Shown here: positions 46,589-57,808 of the stretch, piece after piece
Layout of the letters: each line of letters opens with the position of its first letter
Position numbering within the stretch: the first letter of the stretch is position 1
DNA from: Clavaria fumosa
Lineage: Eukaryota > Basidiomycota > Agaricomycetes > Agaricales > Clavariaceae
Assembly: GCA_951802425.1 (NCBI GenBank)
Contig: OX637799.1
Location: 2,542,001-2,606,000 of the forward strand
Direction: 5' to 3'
Length of the DNA: 64,000 bases
Made by a program: the position numbers and the translations under genes
Notes under the pieces: generated by a model
Databases searched by the model: none
What the model was told of the DNA's origin: nothing
Seen by the model: only the letters and a program-made list of their open reading frames with translations

Positions 46589-47568
46589 TTAAGAAACTCG
46601 CTTGACCTGGACCAAAACTCCGAATACCACAATAACCACGGCCGTCAGCATTAGCGCTATCGCGCCAACCGAGAGCTGGGCGACGGGGAACTGCCCCCTC
46701 GTCAAAGCAGTTTGTATAGTGAAATAACGTGTAGTGCCTAGAACAAGCAATGGACAGCCGTCACGTCAGCCGCCAAAAAAGACCTTCTGGTACGACGAGG
46801 GATCAATTCACACCTATGATGAGTACTGTGATCCCAAGACAGATACAGGCAGCTCCGAGTGGACGCGCATGTTTTTGCACACCGGTGAATATGATAACCT
46901 CGTCGGGGCGTGGGGATGAGGAGATTGTGAAAAGCTGCACCAAAGCTATGATTCGTCATTAGAGGTGTGGCCAGGTGCAGGAGCGGGTGGGGAGCAGTTG
47001 AAAATATAGAAGGTGAGTAGAGGTGGTAAGCGGTGAAGGGAGATAAAAACGTACCGACACCGGTAGAGGCGATGGCTAGACTCGTGCGCACGTACGCGAG
47101 AAAGGTGCGTTCCGAGGCGAGATGGTCGCGTGCGACGCTCCCGCTGTTCTCGAGGGTTAAGCGAGGGTTCAGAGCGCTCCACAGGCGAACGACTCGCCAG
47201 CGCATCCAGACATGCGCTGTCGCTGGAATATTGGTGGTAGTTATAGCAGCAGGGTCGGTGTCACGCGTGTTGGGCGGACATCGTTCTTCTCGCGATTGGG
47301 GGAAGACGTCAAACTGCAGAGGGGTGGCGGGTGTTGGGGGCGGGGGATGGAGACCATGAGGGGACGATGCTATGAGGGGTGTAATCTTCTCCGACAAGCG
47401 AATCGACATCGTGTCTCGTGGGGTCCGGTTAAGGGGTGGTGGAGAGGGAGAAGGCGAAACGGAGCGTGTATCCCGTAGGTAGGTCCTCTCGTCCTCAAGC
47501 TCCGAAGACATGATTGGACGGGACTTATTTCGCGCATCGGAGGTGTATTTCGAAAGGATCCGTGGCAT
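46589..47568 (-). CDS. DUF202-domain membrane protein
   Basis: Small integral membrane protein; the DUF202 fold (three helices) occurs in bacterial YidH and in the Vtc1-type subunit of the vacuolar polyphosphate polymerase. Exon 1 (47568 to about 47055) is a disordered, Pro/Ser/Thr-rich cytosolic region followed by the domain start SGSVARDHLASERTFLAYVR and TSLAIASTG. A second exon near 46965-46815 gives ALVQLF-like and VIIFTGVQKHARPLGAACIC continuing LGITVLIIGV. The third (about 46745-46589) gives FTIQTALTRGQFPVAQLSVG and IALMLTAVVIVVFGVLVQVK. The motif ARDHLA-ERT-LA-R is the DUF202 hallmark. A downstream Met at 47511 (MSSELEDERTYLRD) is an alternative start. The long N-terminal tail rules out a plain Vtc1 orthologue. 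Confidence 0.83.
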
Positions 47569-48029
47569 GAGTTGACTTCAAGGCGGAAGGCTCGTTATCA
47601 CTGTCGTGGGCGTCGTTGAGACGGCTGAAGTCTGCGACTGCCTTTAATAGTTTCCGGCATGGCGCGAAGCGCGAAGATGATGGGCAAAGATGGGCTATGC
47701 TCTAATTCAAGAATGCTTATGTAAACTCGACTTTGCTTTACGGGTACGGTACGGTAACGGTACGGTAACTAGTTGACTGGTGACCACTGACCACTGGTTA
47801 TGTATCAATGGTGGTCGGTCAAGGTCATATTTAGTAGTATCCTGGAGGACTCGACCCTCTTTGGGTGTGTTCCTCATGGACTCGACGGCTGAGCGCTGAT
47901 ACAGCGCTGATGGCCTTCACAGGGTCATATGACCATGTCTGGAATGGAGTCAAATAATATATTAGAATATTGGCAGACAAAGAGCTACGTTAATCTAGAG
48001 TTGACGGTCAAGTGCAGTCGCTGCAACTC
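47569..48029. other. Intergenic stretch with short CGGTA repeats
   Basis: GGTACGGTACGGTAACGGTACGGTAAC near 47745-47770 is a small tandem array, followed by GACCACTGACCACTGG words. No gene seen. Confidence 0.45.
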
Positions 48030-48773
48030 TCAATGGTTGTGCTCGTGGTGATGCTCGTGGCTGTGGCTGTAGTCATGATGGTCGTGGTGGGTGTGGTCGT
48101 GGTGGGTGTGGTCGTGGTTGTGGGTGTGGTCGTGGTCGTGGTGAGTGTGGTCGTGGTTGTGGGTGTGCCCGTCGTCGTGGGTGTGCGTGTGTGAATGCGA
48201 GTGTGAGTGTGAGTGATCGTCGGCCTCCTCTTTCTTCATCGACGACCCTTCGGCGCCATCGCCTCTGCCGTGGTGGTGGTGATGGTGGTGATGGTCTGCC
48301 TCCGTCGATCGCTTCGTTACTGTCTTTGCCTGTGCCTTGGCGCCGCCGCCATTCTGCTCTGTCGTGACGCTGTCGCGCGAGGTTTTGCCAGTGGAAGCGT
48401 CCATTTTACCCATCTGCATACATTGCTTGTATTGTCCGAAGGCCTTGTCGTCGGTTTGAATCAACTTAATTCCATCGTTCCGTATACCAGCGTCTTGTAA
48501 GCAGTACTGCATCAACGAGTCGTCCCCAGTCTGCGGCGACGAGTTGGCGTCCGACTGATCCGTACGAGGAGCGTCCTCGGTGGACTCGGGTTCGTTCTCG
48601 TTCATCGCTATGTCGGTGATGAGGTCGCGGCCGTGGTGGTGATGATGGTGGCGGTGGTGATGGTCATCTGGAGAGCGACTCTGGAGCCCTGGAGATGTGG
48701 GGATGGGCTCGGCAGCAGAGACGACGAGGCAAAAAGCTAGAAGGATAAGGAAGCGGGGCTGGAGCGCGATCAT
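48030..48773 (-). CDS. Secreted histidine-rich protein
   Basis: A single-exon protein of 247 residues. Residues 1-21 form a clear signal peptide (FLILLAFCLVVSAA) and nothing else spans a membrane, so it should be secreted. There are three histidine clusters: residues 36-47 (DDHHHRHHHHHHG), 160-168 (eight His), and the C-terminal 61 residues (187-247), almost entirely alternating His with Asp, Ser, Thr or Asn (SHSHSHTHTHDD, HTHHDHDHTHNH). Between them is a short ordered-looking segment with the only two mature Cys (91 and 118), SLMQYCLQDAGI to AFGQYKQCMQMG, which could be disulfide-linked. Such His density binds Zn, Ni or Cu strongly; an extracellular metal buffer or scavenger is the natural inference, but no homologue is known to me. 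The coding strand has G/T-rich complement repeats, so slippage is likely to change tail length. Confidence 0.85.
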   Translation of the reverse strand: MIALQPRFLILLAFCLVVSAAEPIPTSPGLQSRSPDDHHHRHHHHHHGRDLITDIAMNENEPESTEDAPRTDQSDANSSPQTGDDSLMQYCLQDAGIRNDGIKLIQTDDKAFGQYKQCMQMGKMDASTGKTSRDSVTTEQNGGGAKAQAKTVTKRSTEADHHHHHHHHGRGDGAEGSSMKKEEADDHSHSHSHSHTHTHDDGHTHNHDHTHHDHDHTHNHDHTHHDHTHHDHHDYSHSHEHHHEHNH

Positions 48774-49973
48774 GATCCGAGAATGTGGGCGGTGGTTGGT
48801 CGAGCACGGAGGTTTGAGATAAAAGCAGCCGACAACCTAGAAGTAAGGAGCGGGCGAACAAAGAGCGGAACAGGTTCTTGGTATTTGCTTGAAAACACGC
48901 AAGGATTAAGCGAGCGATTTTATATCTGTACAGTCTCGAGGGCTGACGAGGTCCACCAGTAGGGAGGCTGGTAGCGAAGCCGCTTCGCGAGTCAAGACAC
49001 AAGAGTCAGCCTCCGCCCGAGCACATGTATCCGGACATAGAGGGCAGCCAGCACACACTACGCGACCCACCAAAGAAGTTGAACGGCTTGAGCATGACAG
49101 ACCCGGATAGCCTGAGCTTGCTTCACTTTGGCTGATAGGAGATTGTAGACTAGCCAAAGTGATTACATGGATGGGATTACAGGCCTTGGCACGGTAAGAG
49201 GCAAAGGCGAGGGCCTGTTTGGGAATTGTGAATTGGCGGCCCTTGTCCCTTCGACGCCGACTTGGTGACTGGTCGCGTTGATGTCAAACGAGCGGGGATG
49301 TCACGTGTGGGCGTGCTTCTTACTCACGGGATCCATAATCCCGCTTGAGAGGAGCCACGACGGCCGCTGCCAGTTATGCGAGTACAACCTGGCATCGCCA
49401 AGGACTCCTCCTCCTCCTCGGTACTGGTATCGCAACATCACAAGCACCAATGTTGGGTTCCACTCAGGGACGAGTCTACCCTGCTGGGAGTTTGTCCTGC
49501 CTTCGAAACCTCATGGTCTCTTGCATGCCGTACATCGGCCCCACTGTCTTGATGCCCCCACCGCCTTGACGCCACGCACTCTCTTGCTCGACAAGGAACT
49601 AAGCTTGAGTGACTATGGGTCTCGCTTCCTCACCTTGTGCAGCGCAAGATCACGGTAATCGGCTTGTTCGCTAAAGCGCTTGACGGGCTCTTCTCAGGAT
49701 GTCCACGAAGAACATCGATAGGCACGCGCGCAATGTGAACAAGGCGGCCCTTGGCCGACCCTGCCTCGGTCAAGCAGATTCGCGACCTATACGGTCATAT
49801 TGGGTCCCTGTAATTCGCATGTCGCCACGCGTACGAGGGTCTACCCCGATTCTTACCTAAGCCTATGCCGGGCCCTTTCCCTGCCGAAGACGTCGATGGA
49901 ATCCTATATAGACCCCGCGCAAGTTGTGGACGCGGTGTCTTATCTTGCGACTCCCCGTAACGTCTAGGTCGCA
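48774..49973. other. Intergenic stretch
   Basis: About 1.2 kb between two divergent secreted-protein genes. Frames at 49278-49658 and 49795-50298 lack protein-like composition. No feature supported. Confidence 0.4.
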
Positions 49974-52035
49974 ATGGCCTACAAACTCGTCTTCTGTGTT
50001 CTACTGTTGTCTGCTTTCGCGCTTGGTGACATGCGCGTCCCTCAACGTAGTCGGTGCCGGTGCCTCTCCAGCGACCCATGCTGGCCCAGTGCCTCTGACT
50101 TCGCCGGTTTGCAGAGTCAAGTGTCTCAGCCCCTTCTGCGGCCCCTGCCTCCTGCCTCTCCGTGTTACCCTGTCTCCCACCCGTCTGGCGATTGTGCTCA
50201 GGTTCAGAAAAATGCCGAAGATGGATTCTGGCGCGCTGCTCAACCTGGCTCACAGCAGAACCCGAACTTTGAGACTTACATCGCACCGAATGGAACAATC
50301 AGCGCTTGTTATGTGAACACGACCATCGGGGCTCCATGCGAACAGGGCAGTGTTCCCGTCTTGGGTGTGGACGCTCGATCGGCCAACGACGTGAAAGCCG
50401 CGATCAAGTTTGCCAAAGACCATAACCTTCGCATCGTCGTTAAAAGCACAGGGTCAGTCCGGTCTCCAAAGCTCTGTGCTACGTCAGCTGACGTCCACCA
50501 GGCATGACTATCTTGGTCGTAGCACTGCGAAAGGCGCATTCTTGATTTGGACCCACAACTTTCAGGATATACATTACGACCCTCTCTTCATCCCGCAAGG
50601 CGGACCTCCGAAGACATACCAAGGTGCGATACACATTCTCTATCCTTAAGTTTTAGTTTGATATGTTCTTGTCAGCAATGACGATTGGCTCGGGGGTTCA
50701 ATGGCGTGATGTATACGCGCAAGCCGAGGCCCACGGCCGTGTCGTGATGGGTGGAGGCTGTCCCTCTGTAGGCGCCGCGTCAGGGTGGATTCTCGGTGGA
50801 GGCCACTCAATGTTAAGCCCAACCTACGGCCTAGGTACGTTCTGCAAATTATTGAGTCTCACGTGTCTCATTCTGCGCGCCTTGTTCTCAGGCGTCGACA
50901 ATGTACTCCAGTTCTCCATCGTCACTCCCGGGGGCGAGGAACTCACCGTGAACGCATACAACCATCAAGACCTGTTCTGGGCGCTGCGGGGCGGCGGCCC
51001 CGGCACCTACGGCGTCTTGCTTTCAGTTACGTACCAGACACACGGCCCCACCCCACTTGTCGCACAGGTGTTCGCCGCCAATGTGCCAGCGCTCGCCGCG
51101 CGTACGCGGCTCGTAGAGGAGCTTCTCCGCCAGGCGCCGTCTATCTCGGATGCCGGCTGGGGCTTTTATGGCTCCTGGGACGACACGGGCAGCTTTGCGA
51201 TCTCGGGCGTGGCGCCAGGCGTCTCCGAGAAGGACGCGAACGCGACATGGAGCCCGTTTATCAAGTTTGCGCGCGGCCTCGAAGGGGCCAACGTCACAAC
51301 CGTGCTTGTCAAGCCGTTCGACACGTGGTTCGCGTGGTACAAGGCGCTCTTGCCTCCGTTCCCCATCGGGGTAGCGACGGAGCTAATCTCGCGTTTGCTC
51401 CCGAGGAAGAATGTGCAGGCCTCGTATTCCAAGATTGCACAGACGATCGCACCCATGAATGGGTATTTCCTGTTAGTATTTTGGTCCGAAAGTGGCGCAA
51501 CACGCTTCAGGCGAATGGCTCACTACTTTCTTTTTCTTCCGCTCTGTTGGCAGGCTTGTTGCAGGTGGCGCCGTCTCGAAGGTCGATCCTAATGCCATGG
51601 GCGTAAATCCGGCGTGGCGGACGGCGCTCGTGCATTTCATTTCGATCCTCACGTGGCCAGAGGGCTCATCCTCGTCTGAGATCCGCAAGATTCAGGACAC
51701 GCAGCGGCAGCACCTTGAGGCGCTATCGGATTTAGATAAGAACGCTGGTGCATACTTGAACGAGGTTCGTGCTTTCATGACCACTCTCTGCTTATGTGGA
51801 GGAGACTGACATAGGGCTCAATTGGTAGGCATCCTTATACGAGCGTCACCCGCAGAAAACCTTCTTCGGATCGCATTACCGCAGATTGAAGAAAATTAAG
51901 CACAAGTACGATCCCTCAGAGTTGTTCATCATCACGGAGGGGGTGGGCGCAGAGAATTGGGATCAAAGCCTCAACTGCCGTCACGTGTGGCACGAGAACC
52001 CTCCTCCTGCGCTCAGATTACAAGGAGAAGCCTGA
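49974..52035 (+). CDS. Secreted FAD-linked oxidase (BBE/PCMH type)
   Basis: Flavoprotein oxidase of the berberine-bridge-enzyme family, which oxidise sugars or alcohols, or secondary metabolites, using O2. Six exons: 49974-50452, 50502-50623, 50676-50834, 50892-51471, 51554-51764, 51829-52035, giving 585 residues. A signal peptide (YKLVFCVLLLSAFAL) opens the protein. The PCMH FAD domain contains both residues used for bicovalent flavin attachment: His in STGHDYLGRS and Cys in GGGCPSVGAASGW. GGGPGTYGVLLSVTYQTHG follows. The C-terminal BBE motif is present as FFGSHYRRLKKIKHKYDPSE with FIITEGVGAENWD. Several N-x-S/T glycosylation sites are visible. Substrate cannot be inferred; there is no biosynthetic cluster around it. 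Confidence 0.92.
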
Positions 52036-52386
52036 AATGCGTACTTGAAACGGTCCCTGATCTGAATACGCCTTGCAATGCGGACATGACTGGCCCGTCA
52101 ATGTATTTGTTTTGTAAAGAAATGTCGAGTTTGATGCGTGTTCTGCAGTTATGATATCTGCGCACAGCGAGTATTTTCGCAGCTGGCTTTGAAACGTCCT
52201 GAGCAGCTTAGATGGAGACCATGCAACAGGGCGCAGAGTGTGAAGCCGTCTGGCACAGGGTGGTGAGTGTATGTATCGAAGACCTGTGTGATCTACTTGA
52301 ATGTCCGCGACAAATTGCCACTCTTGACTTCTCTGTGCGCCTTCGGCGGCCGCCCAAAATTACCGTATTCAATGGCAAACTTGCCG

Positions 52387-55300
52387 TTACCTGCGGCGTG
52401 CGAAGAGATCAGTATGATTTCCCCATCTCAGATTGTTACGCGTACCCGTTTTTGGCCTGACCCTCTTTTTCCCTCTCTGCTGCGAGGCATCCATCTCTGC
52501 ATCGGAATCACGGTCCAAAACGTTACTGGAGACAAGGGTATGGCCAGTGGCATCCCCGTCTCGCGGCGGCTCGGTCTCCTCTCTTAGAGCATCGTCTAAG
52601 CCGGCCGGAGGAAGGTCGGCGACTGGATCGTCGCCGCCATCAACCACAACCCCGCTCGCCGATGTGGCCATCGTCTTCGTTCGTCGGCGTTTCTTTTGCC
52701 GTGGTTGCCCAACAACCACGATGCTGTCCTCCACGATTTGCGTGGTTCGCCGGGCGGAGGCAGGTACATAAGGAATCTCAAGCATTCCCGATGCTAGAGA
52801 TGGAGCTTCAGAGTCAGGATTTGATGTAATGAGCTCAAAAGATTTCGGGACCGCATCGGCCGCCACCGCCGTGCTGCCAGGTGTAATCTAGAACACGAAG
52901 GAATGATGAGTACCGGGAACTGGAATTGAAGCACGGAGACGTTACTTTTGGAATGGTTGGAGCAAGTACTAGCGAGCTATATATGCGTGCGACAATCGCT
53001 CCGAATTGAGAGGATGAAGCTGAAGTTGGAGCCTAAACAACGCTCAACACGAATTCGCCTGCAATAAACATTTGATCAAGCTTACTGTCGAGGATGGCAA
53101 AGTATCGCCAAATAGCAAGCTTTTCGTCGCAATGGACACGAGAGGCGTGGCCAAGGCATGCAGTGTAAGGGAGTCTTTGAAGAGTGAGGAGGAGGGAACG
53201 CTAAATAACTCCGAATCTGTAGATGCTCAGCGATTCGTCCAATAAGTCTGCCGGAGAACAAGAGTACCTTTCGACCATAATTTGTCTCCGTCCGAGCGGG
53301 TAGCGATGGAAATACCTGCCAAATCGGGATTCTCTTCTGCTTGACTAGATTCAACCAGCATATCATCTGCCCTTGAGGTCACGGCTTTGTCGTGGTTGTT
53401 GACGACATCTCCAATGACGCTCAACAGCTCTGCCGCCTTCTGACGAATAATGGGCGGTGCCTTTCGGAACAATGCGGTCAGTTGTATCGCGTTTGCGGGT
53501 GGTTTCTCTGCAAGCTCGAAAATGTAGCGGTCCGGCAGCACATATCTAATGGTCCAAGAAATCAGCAATGAGCCACCCGTGTTTCTGAGCAAAAAAGTAG
53601 ACGAAATCGCCTACCGCGTGCTTTCGTCTTCTTCGCGCGCCACCCGGTCTCGCCATGCGTGCACTGCCCGATATACCTTCGTTTGAAGCCTATTTGGTCT
53701 ACTATCACCTCTCGTGAAATCCCACTTGTTCCACCGGAACGCGAGAGTGTCCCAGCCCCCGGCGCCCATGCCAAATTCGTGACAGTAAGGCTCCTTCGTA
53801 TAAACACGCAGAGCAGTCGCCTCGGATCGCCTGAGCACTTCGTATACAAGCGTGTGGGCGCGATCGCGTCCCACAGCAGGCTGCGAGGCATCCGTCAGTA
53901 TGGGCGGGTCCGATGAAGCACGGTCAAGGAGAGCGTTCCTGAGTTCGTCATAGATGTAGAGCAAAAAATGTGTGTCAGAACGCGCATAGTTGACCATAGC
54001 CTCTGGAAGTGGTCTAGGTTGCAAGAATTCATGAGCTAGCACTCTCACAGCCCTGGGCAAGACAAACCGTATACGCCAGTCGGCAAGTTGGTATCGTTTA
54101 TCAGCTATAAAGTCGCAATACACCTCGAGGAGGTGAGCGAGCCCATGGCGAGGGAAATCTATCATTCTATATGTGAGCGCGTGTATAACCCTGTTTGAGC
54201 TGAACTCACCCAAGACATTGGTAGCGTGATAGGTATCGAACAAGTTCACGATATACAGACTGAAATCTTGTTGAAGCCACACAATATCACTTTCGGCGCC
54301 GTGTAGTACCTGTCTGGGGCCGTCAGACCAAGCAGGACAAGAAAACGGCGTAAAAAGGCCATATTTGCCTTGATGATCGCCGGGTTGGTTAAGACTTCAT
54401 TCAATTCCCCCACCTCGTCCCGCACGGCGAGTAGGTCAACGATCCAGTCTTCCTCTCTCGTGCTAATTTGCATTAGACAGAGAAAGCCCGCATATGTGCG
54501 ATAGCTGTGGTGTTCCAGATCAAGCGCCAGCTCAGATGCCTTGCGTAATTTTTCTAGCATGTCCGCGAACTGCGCCGGGGTAGACACAAATGTGAAGGGC
54601 GTCTCTTCAAAAGATTTAGGTTTGATGGGTGGGTCTGAAGCAAACATACATGAAGGGTAGGGCGTGTGCGTTATTTCGTAACGGTACGGATGGTCGTCTC
54701 GTTTTTTTGGTAGAATGAAAGCATCCCATTCGAATTCGTCATCGGGGGTAGGAGAAATGTATCCAAGCGGCATCTGGGCATTGTATTTGTGTGGTAGAGT
54801 TGGACACCAAGGCGAATCGGCGCAATTATCAACTTTCCGCTTGAAGTCAAGCTGGGGTTTACGCAGGTGCGAAGCGTGCTGGAGCGCGGGATCCAGCGCT
54901 CCTCTCCGCAGATTTTCCGTCTTGAAGGAGTGAATTGAACCAGGAGACAAAAGTGGACTTTGCGCATTAACTAACCTTACGAATTGACTTGATTGGCGGA
55001 TTGATGGCAATGGCCGGGGCCTTATTTCTGCCAAGGTATTCGTCCAAGCACATATCCTAAATGATGGTTTCAAAAATGGAGTTTCTGAAAACTTAAAATC
55101 AAGCTCACTGTGCGTTCAAGAAGTCGATCCACCGCGTCCACCACAACTGCATTAAAATTATCCAAGAGATCGTCCTGACTAAACATTGTCCGTTTGAACT
55201 TGTCGTTGGCACCATCCGCGCCATTCAAAGTGGCAGTGAGCCGCATTAGATTATTCAACAGCCCACGAACGCGGATAGAGAATGCATCCAAGTTCTGAGC

Positions 55301-55453
55301 GAGAGCATTATCCATTGAACGATAGAACGCGAGATCTGGGGGAATAGACAATGTCTGCTTCGTCAGCTTGAGTGCAGCCTGTTGAATCTGCGCGTTGAGG
55401 TCATCGAAAGAATCGCTGGACAAAGACGACCCTTTGGAGTTTTTGCCATCCAT
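52387..55453 (-). CDS. RRP6: Exosome 3'-5' exoribonuclease RRP6
   Basis: Catalytic subunit of the nuclear exosome that trims rRNA, snoRNA and surveillance substrates. Domains in order: PMC2NT (FDDLNAQIQQAALKLTKQ to FNAVVVDAVDRLLER, exon 55453-55109) with the follow-on MCLDEYLGRNKAPAIAINPP; the DEDDy exonuclease with LALDLEHHSYRTYAGFLCLM (Asp and Glu), VLHGAESDIVWLQQDFSLYI (second Asp) and MVNYARSDTHFLLYIYDEL (third Asp with Tyr); then HRDC (YVLPDRYIFELAEKPPANAI, near 53545-53480); then a basic, disordered tail (QPRQKKRRRTKT) ending DLFARRR at 52387. All four metal ligands and the Tyr are present, so it should be active. Exact borders of the exons between 53,230 and 52,870 were not resolved. 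Confidence 0.92.
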
Positions 55454-55777
55454 GTCTGTTTAGCTGAGCCAAGCTCGTCCCCGAGCGCAGGCTGTCAGGT
55501 GATCAGGCAAATGCATCACGTGCATAGTTTCCATTTTGATTTGACTTGCAGCAAGTTGCTGTTGTCATGCAGCTCGCCTCGAGTACCAGTCGCCTCATTG
55601 CCAGACCCTTTGCCATGCAGGTTCCAGTCTCCTCCAGAGCCGCGCGGAGTCAGCTTTACACGTGTAGCCGTTTACGTCGAATAGATCGGTAACGGTCCGC
55701 GATTCCAGTTTAGGGGCCAAAACACTTCCGCCATGGTGGCTGAATGGCGCTGTCTTGGCGTTCTCCCGCTCACCTCC

Positions 55778-57073
55778 ATGTCTCTCTCCAGCAGTTCGCT
55801 ATGCTCTCCCTCCCTCAGCTCCCCCACTGAATCAGACGAAGGTGGCAGCGCAAGCTGTCTGACTCCTGAGGTGGTCAACGACCATGGGGAAGATCACATA
55901 CGCTCCTTCAGCGTTGACTCTATACTACCAGAAGCAGACGAGGACTTGGTGGCGGGACTAAGAAGCCTGAGCGTGTGCAGCCTTGTCTCTGCCACTTCCG
56001 ACGACTCAGCTACGTCATCTATATGTTACGACTTGTAGGTCACTTGAACCACCCCTATGCCAACTTAATAAGTGATTTTTTTACAGAGATTTCGAGGCAA
56101 TAATAGACAACATTCTTTCCGAACATGTGGGCGTTCTTGTCGACCCGCATTCGTTTGTTAGTGTCGTTCTCAGTTTTGCAGTCGCATTGCATCTCATTGC
56201 TATGGATACGCGCGGCATTCGTAGATAAAGGTCTGCATGGACTCCGCGGATTCGCATGGGGATGTAATGGTCAAGCGGTTCTCACGCACAAGCTCAGAAT
56301 TGCTTTTCTACCTTGAGCTGAATTGCGCAGAACAACGTCTCGATCCATGGAATCCTACTCCTCGAATCCTCCGCGCCGTAGAGCGACATGATGATGTGTT
56401 CCTTTGTTTTGAACCCCTTCTGGAGTACAACCAGTAAAGATTTGCCTTTCTCAACGTCTGATCTATTCTCATACGTCTGGACAGGCCTCCGTTCCAATGC
56501 GTGGCAAATTACGTCGATTTTTTCAGACAATGTTTAGAAGTTAGTGTCCCACTTCCAATAATCCAAGAGCATTAACACAAATGTAATAGGGACTTGTCTT
56601 TTTACACGAGCAAAATATATCTTCCCTCAGTTACTCCGAACCAAGTTCATTCCTGATTGACATCGGCGCCTGGTCAGCAACGGTGTTTGATCGGGCCACG
56701 TATCCCGTGTGTTATTATTACAACGATTTCTCAAAGGCGATCAAGACAGAGTCCCGAGCACGACGGAGGAATGACCTGCAGGATTTCGGACTACTCATGG
56801 AACGAATTTTGTTAGACGTATGTCGATTCCATAATTGTTCGTCTTGGTGAAGAATGCGTAGTCTAACGTTTAGGAATTGCGTAGGTTCCAACAGTTGAAG
56901 ACAGATTCCGAAGTTTTGTCATCGCCCTCAAAAGTGGCGAGTTGAGCGCGGACGAGGCTCGGGAGTTATTTGAACTCTTGAGCAAGTCGTTCGATGCCGC
57001 CGTCTTCGATACGCCCGCTGGGGGTAACCGCACTCTCCAATGCGCGAAACCACCTCTTGTTGTCATATTATAG
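55778..57073 (+). CDS. Protein-kinase-like protein, probable pseudokinase
   Basis: The N-terminal exon (55778-56035) is Ser/acidic (SLSSPTESDEGGSASCL, LRSLSVCSLVSATSDDS). Later exons give DVMVKRFSRTSSELLFYLEL, NPTPRILRAVERHDDVFLCF, PPFQCVANYVDFFRQCLE, GLVFLHEQNISSLSYSEPSS, FLIDIGAWSATVFDR, CYYYNDFSKAIKTESRARRR and LQDFGLLMERILLDV, ending VEDRFRSFVIALKSGELSAD to TAG 57073. G-L-x-FLHE and the DFG-like to helix-F spacing follow the basidiomycete kinase-like family whose members carry a GLxFLHE motif. The catalytic loop HRD and a DFG aspartate are not seen at the expected places, where relatives with activity have them, so I read it as catalytically dead. An exon near 56155-56290 could not be joined without a stop, so either an intron was missed or the gene is damaged. 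An ATG at 55733 is an alternative start. Confidence 0.65.
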
Positions 57074-57203
57074 AGAAATCCACATACTTTCCTGGGATAT
57101 GAAGTTGCCCTCTGATATCCGCCAGTACCAAGTACATGAAGCCTCAAATTATCACAATGGAGAGGCACGAATATAGACAGTGTCACCGGGCACTTGAGAT
57201 ACA

Positions 57204-57751
57204 TCAGTTCTTCTCCTTTTTCTTCTTTTTGTGTCGCCGGCCCGTCCCCTCCTTGTTCGTGAGATGGTTCGGCAACCATTCATTGCTGACATTGTCAGCT
57301 TCCTTACCGAACGTGGCAACACCGCCTGACGGAGAACGGTCATCCACCTCGGTGATACCTCCGCTAAAATGGTGTTCACCAGATCCGGGAGCGTGTTTGC
57401 GTCCTTTCGACTCTTCTACTGCTCGTTGTATCTCCTCGGGACTGACCTGTTCGCCCCTCCGTAGTCGAGCAGCAATCTCCGGGGTGACTTGGATACGGGC
57501 GACGTTGGTCTGGAAGCCAGGTGCTGTCCACACATACTGAGCAGTTAAAAGTTAAAAAAAGGTAGGACACATACCGCCCTTGCCAATGCCATGCAACCTC
57601 AGCCTGCGAGCAAGCCACCATTTTCGAGCGAACCATCCCGAGGCAGTCAATAGCGGTACCAGCAGGAGACTGCGATATCATAAACGTTTTGTCGCGGAAT
57701 CTGGTACTAGAATATGAGGACTAGACGTACACCAGCCAGTCGTCCAACATT
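57204..57751 (-). CDS. Small single-pass membrane protein with basic tail
   Basis: Three exons: 57751 to about 57729 (MLDDWLV), about 57670-57590, and about 57540-57204. The protein starts with a short N-terminal tail, one transmembrane helix (YSLLLVPLLTASGWF), then ARKWWLARRLRLHGIGKG, YVWTAPGFQTNVARIQVTPE, IAARLRRGEQVSPEEIQRAV and a disordered tail ending KKKKKEKN. The positive residues right after the helix predict a cytosolic C-terminus. The lysine-rich end could be an ER-retention or nucleic-acid-binding tail. I do not recognise the family, although the central block looks conserved. The start lies 57 bp from that of the divergent FIST gene. Confidence 0.72.
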
Positions 57752-57808
57752 GAGGCTTATTGAGGTCTGATGCAGACGTTACTAGTGCATGACCGCGTGA
57801 CCGCCGCC

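Noticed and set aside
48012..48194. Plus-strand valine/glycine-rich frame
   Set aside because: It is the complement of the histidine repeat of the minus-strand gene and has no independent support.
49795..50298. Minus-strand Arg/Gln-rich frame overlapping the oxidase start
   Set aside because: Antisense of the oxidase first exon and promoter; no domain.
50785..51606. Long second frame inside the FAD oxidase gene
   Set aside because: Arg-rich shadow of the real exon; the oxidase frame carries all family motifs and its exon edges have good splice sites.
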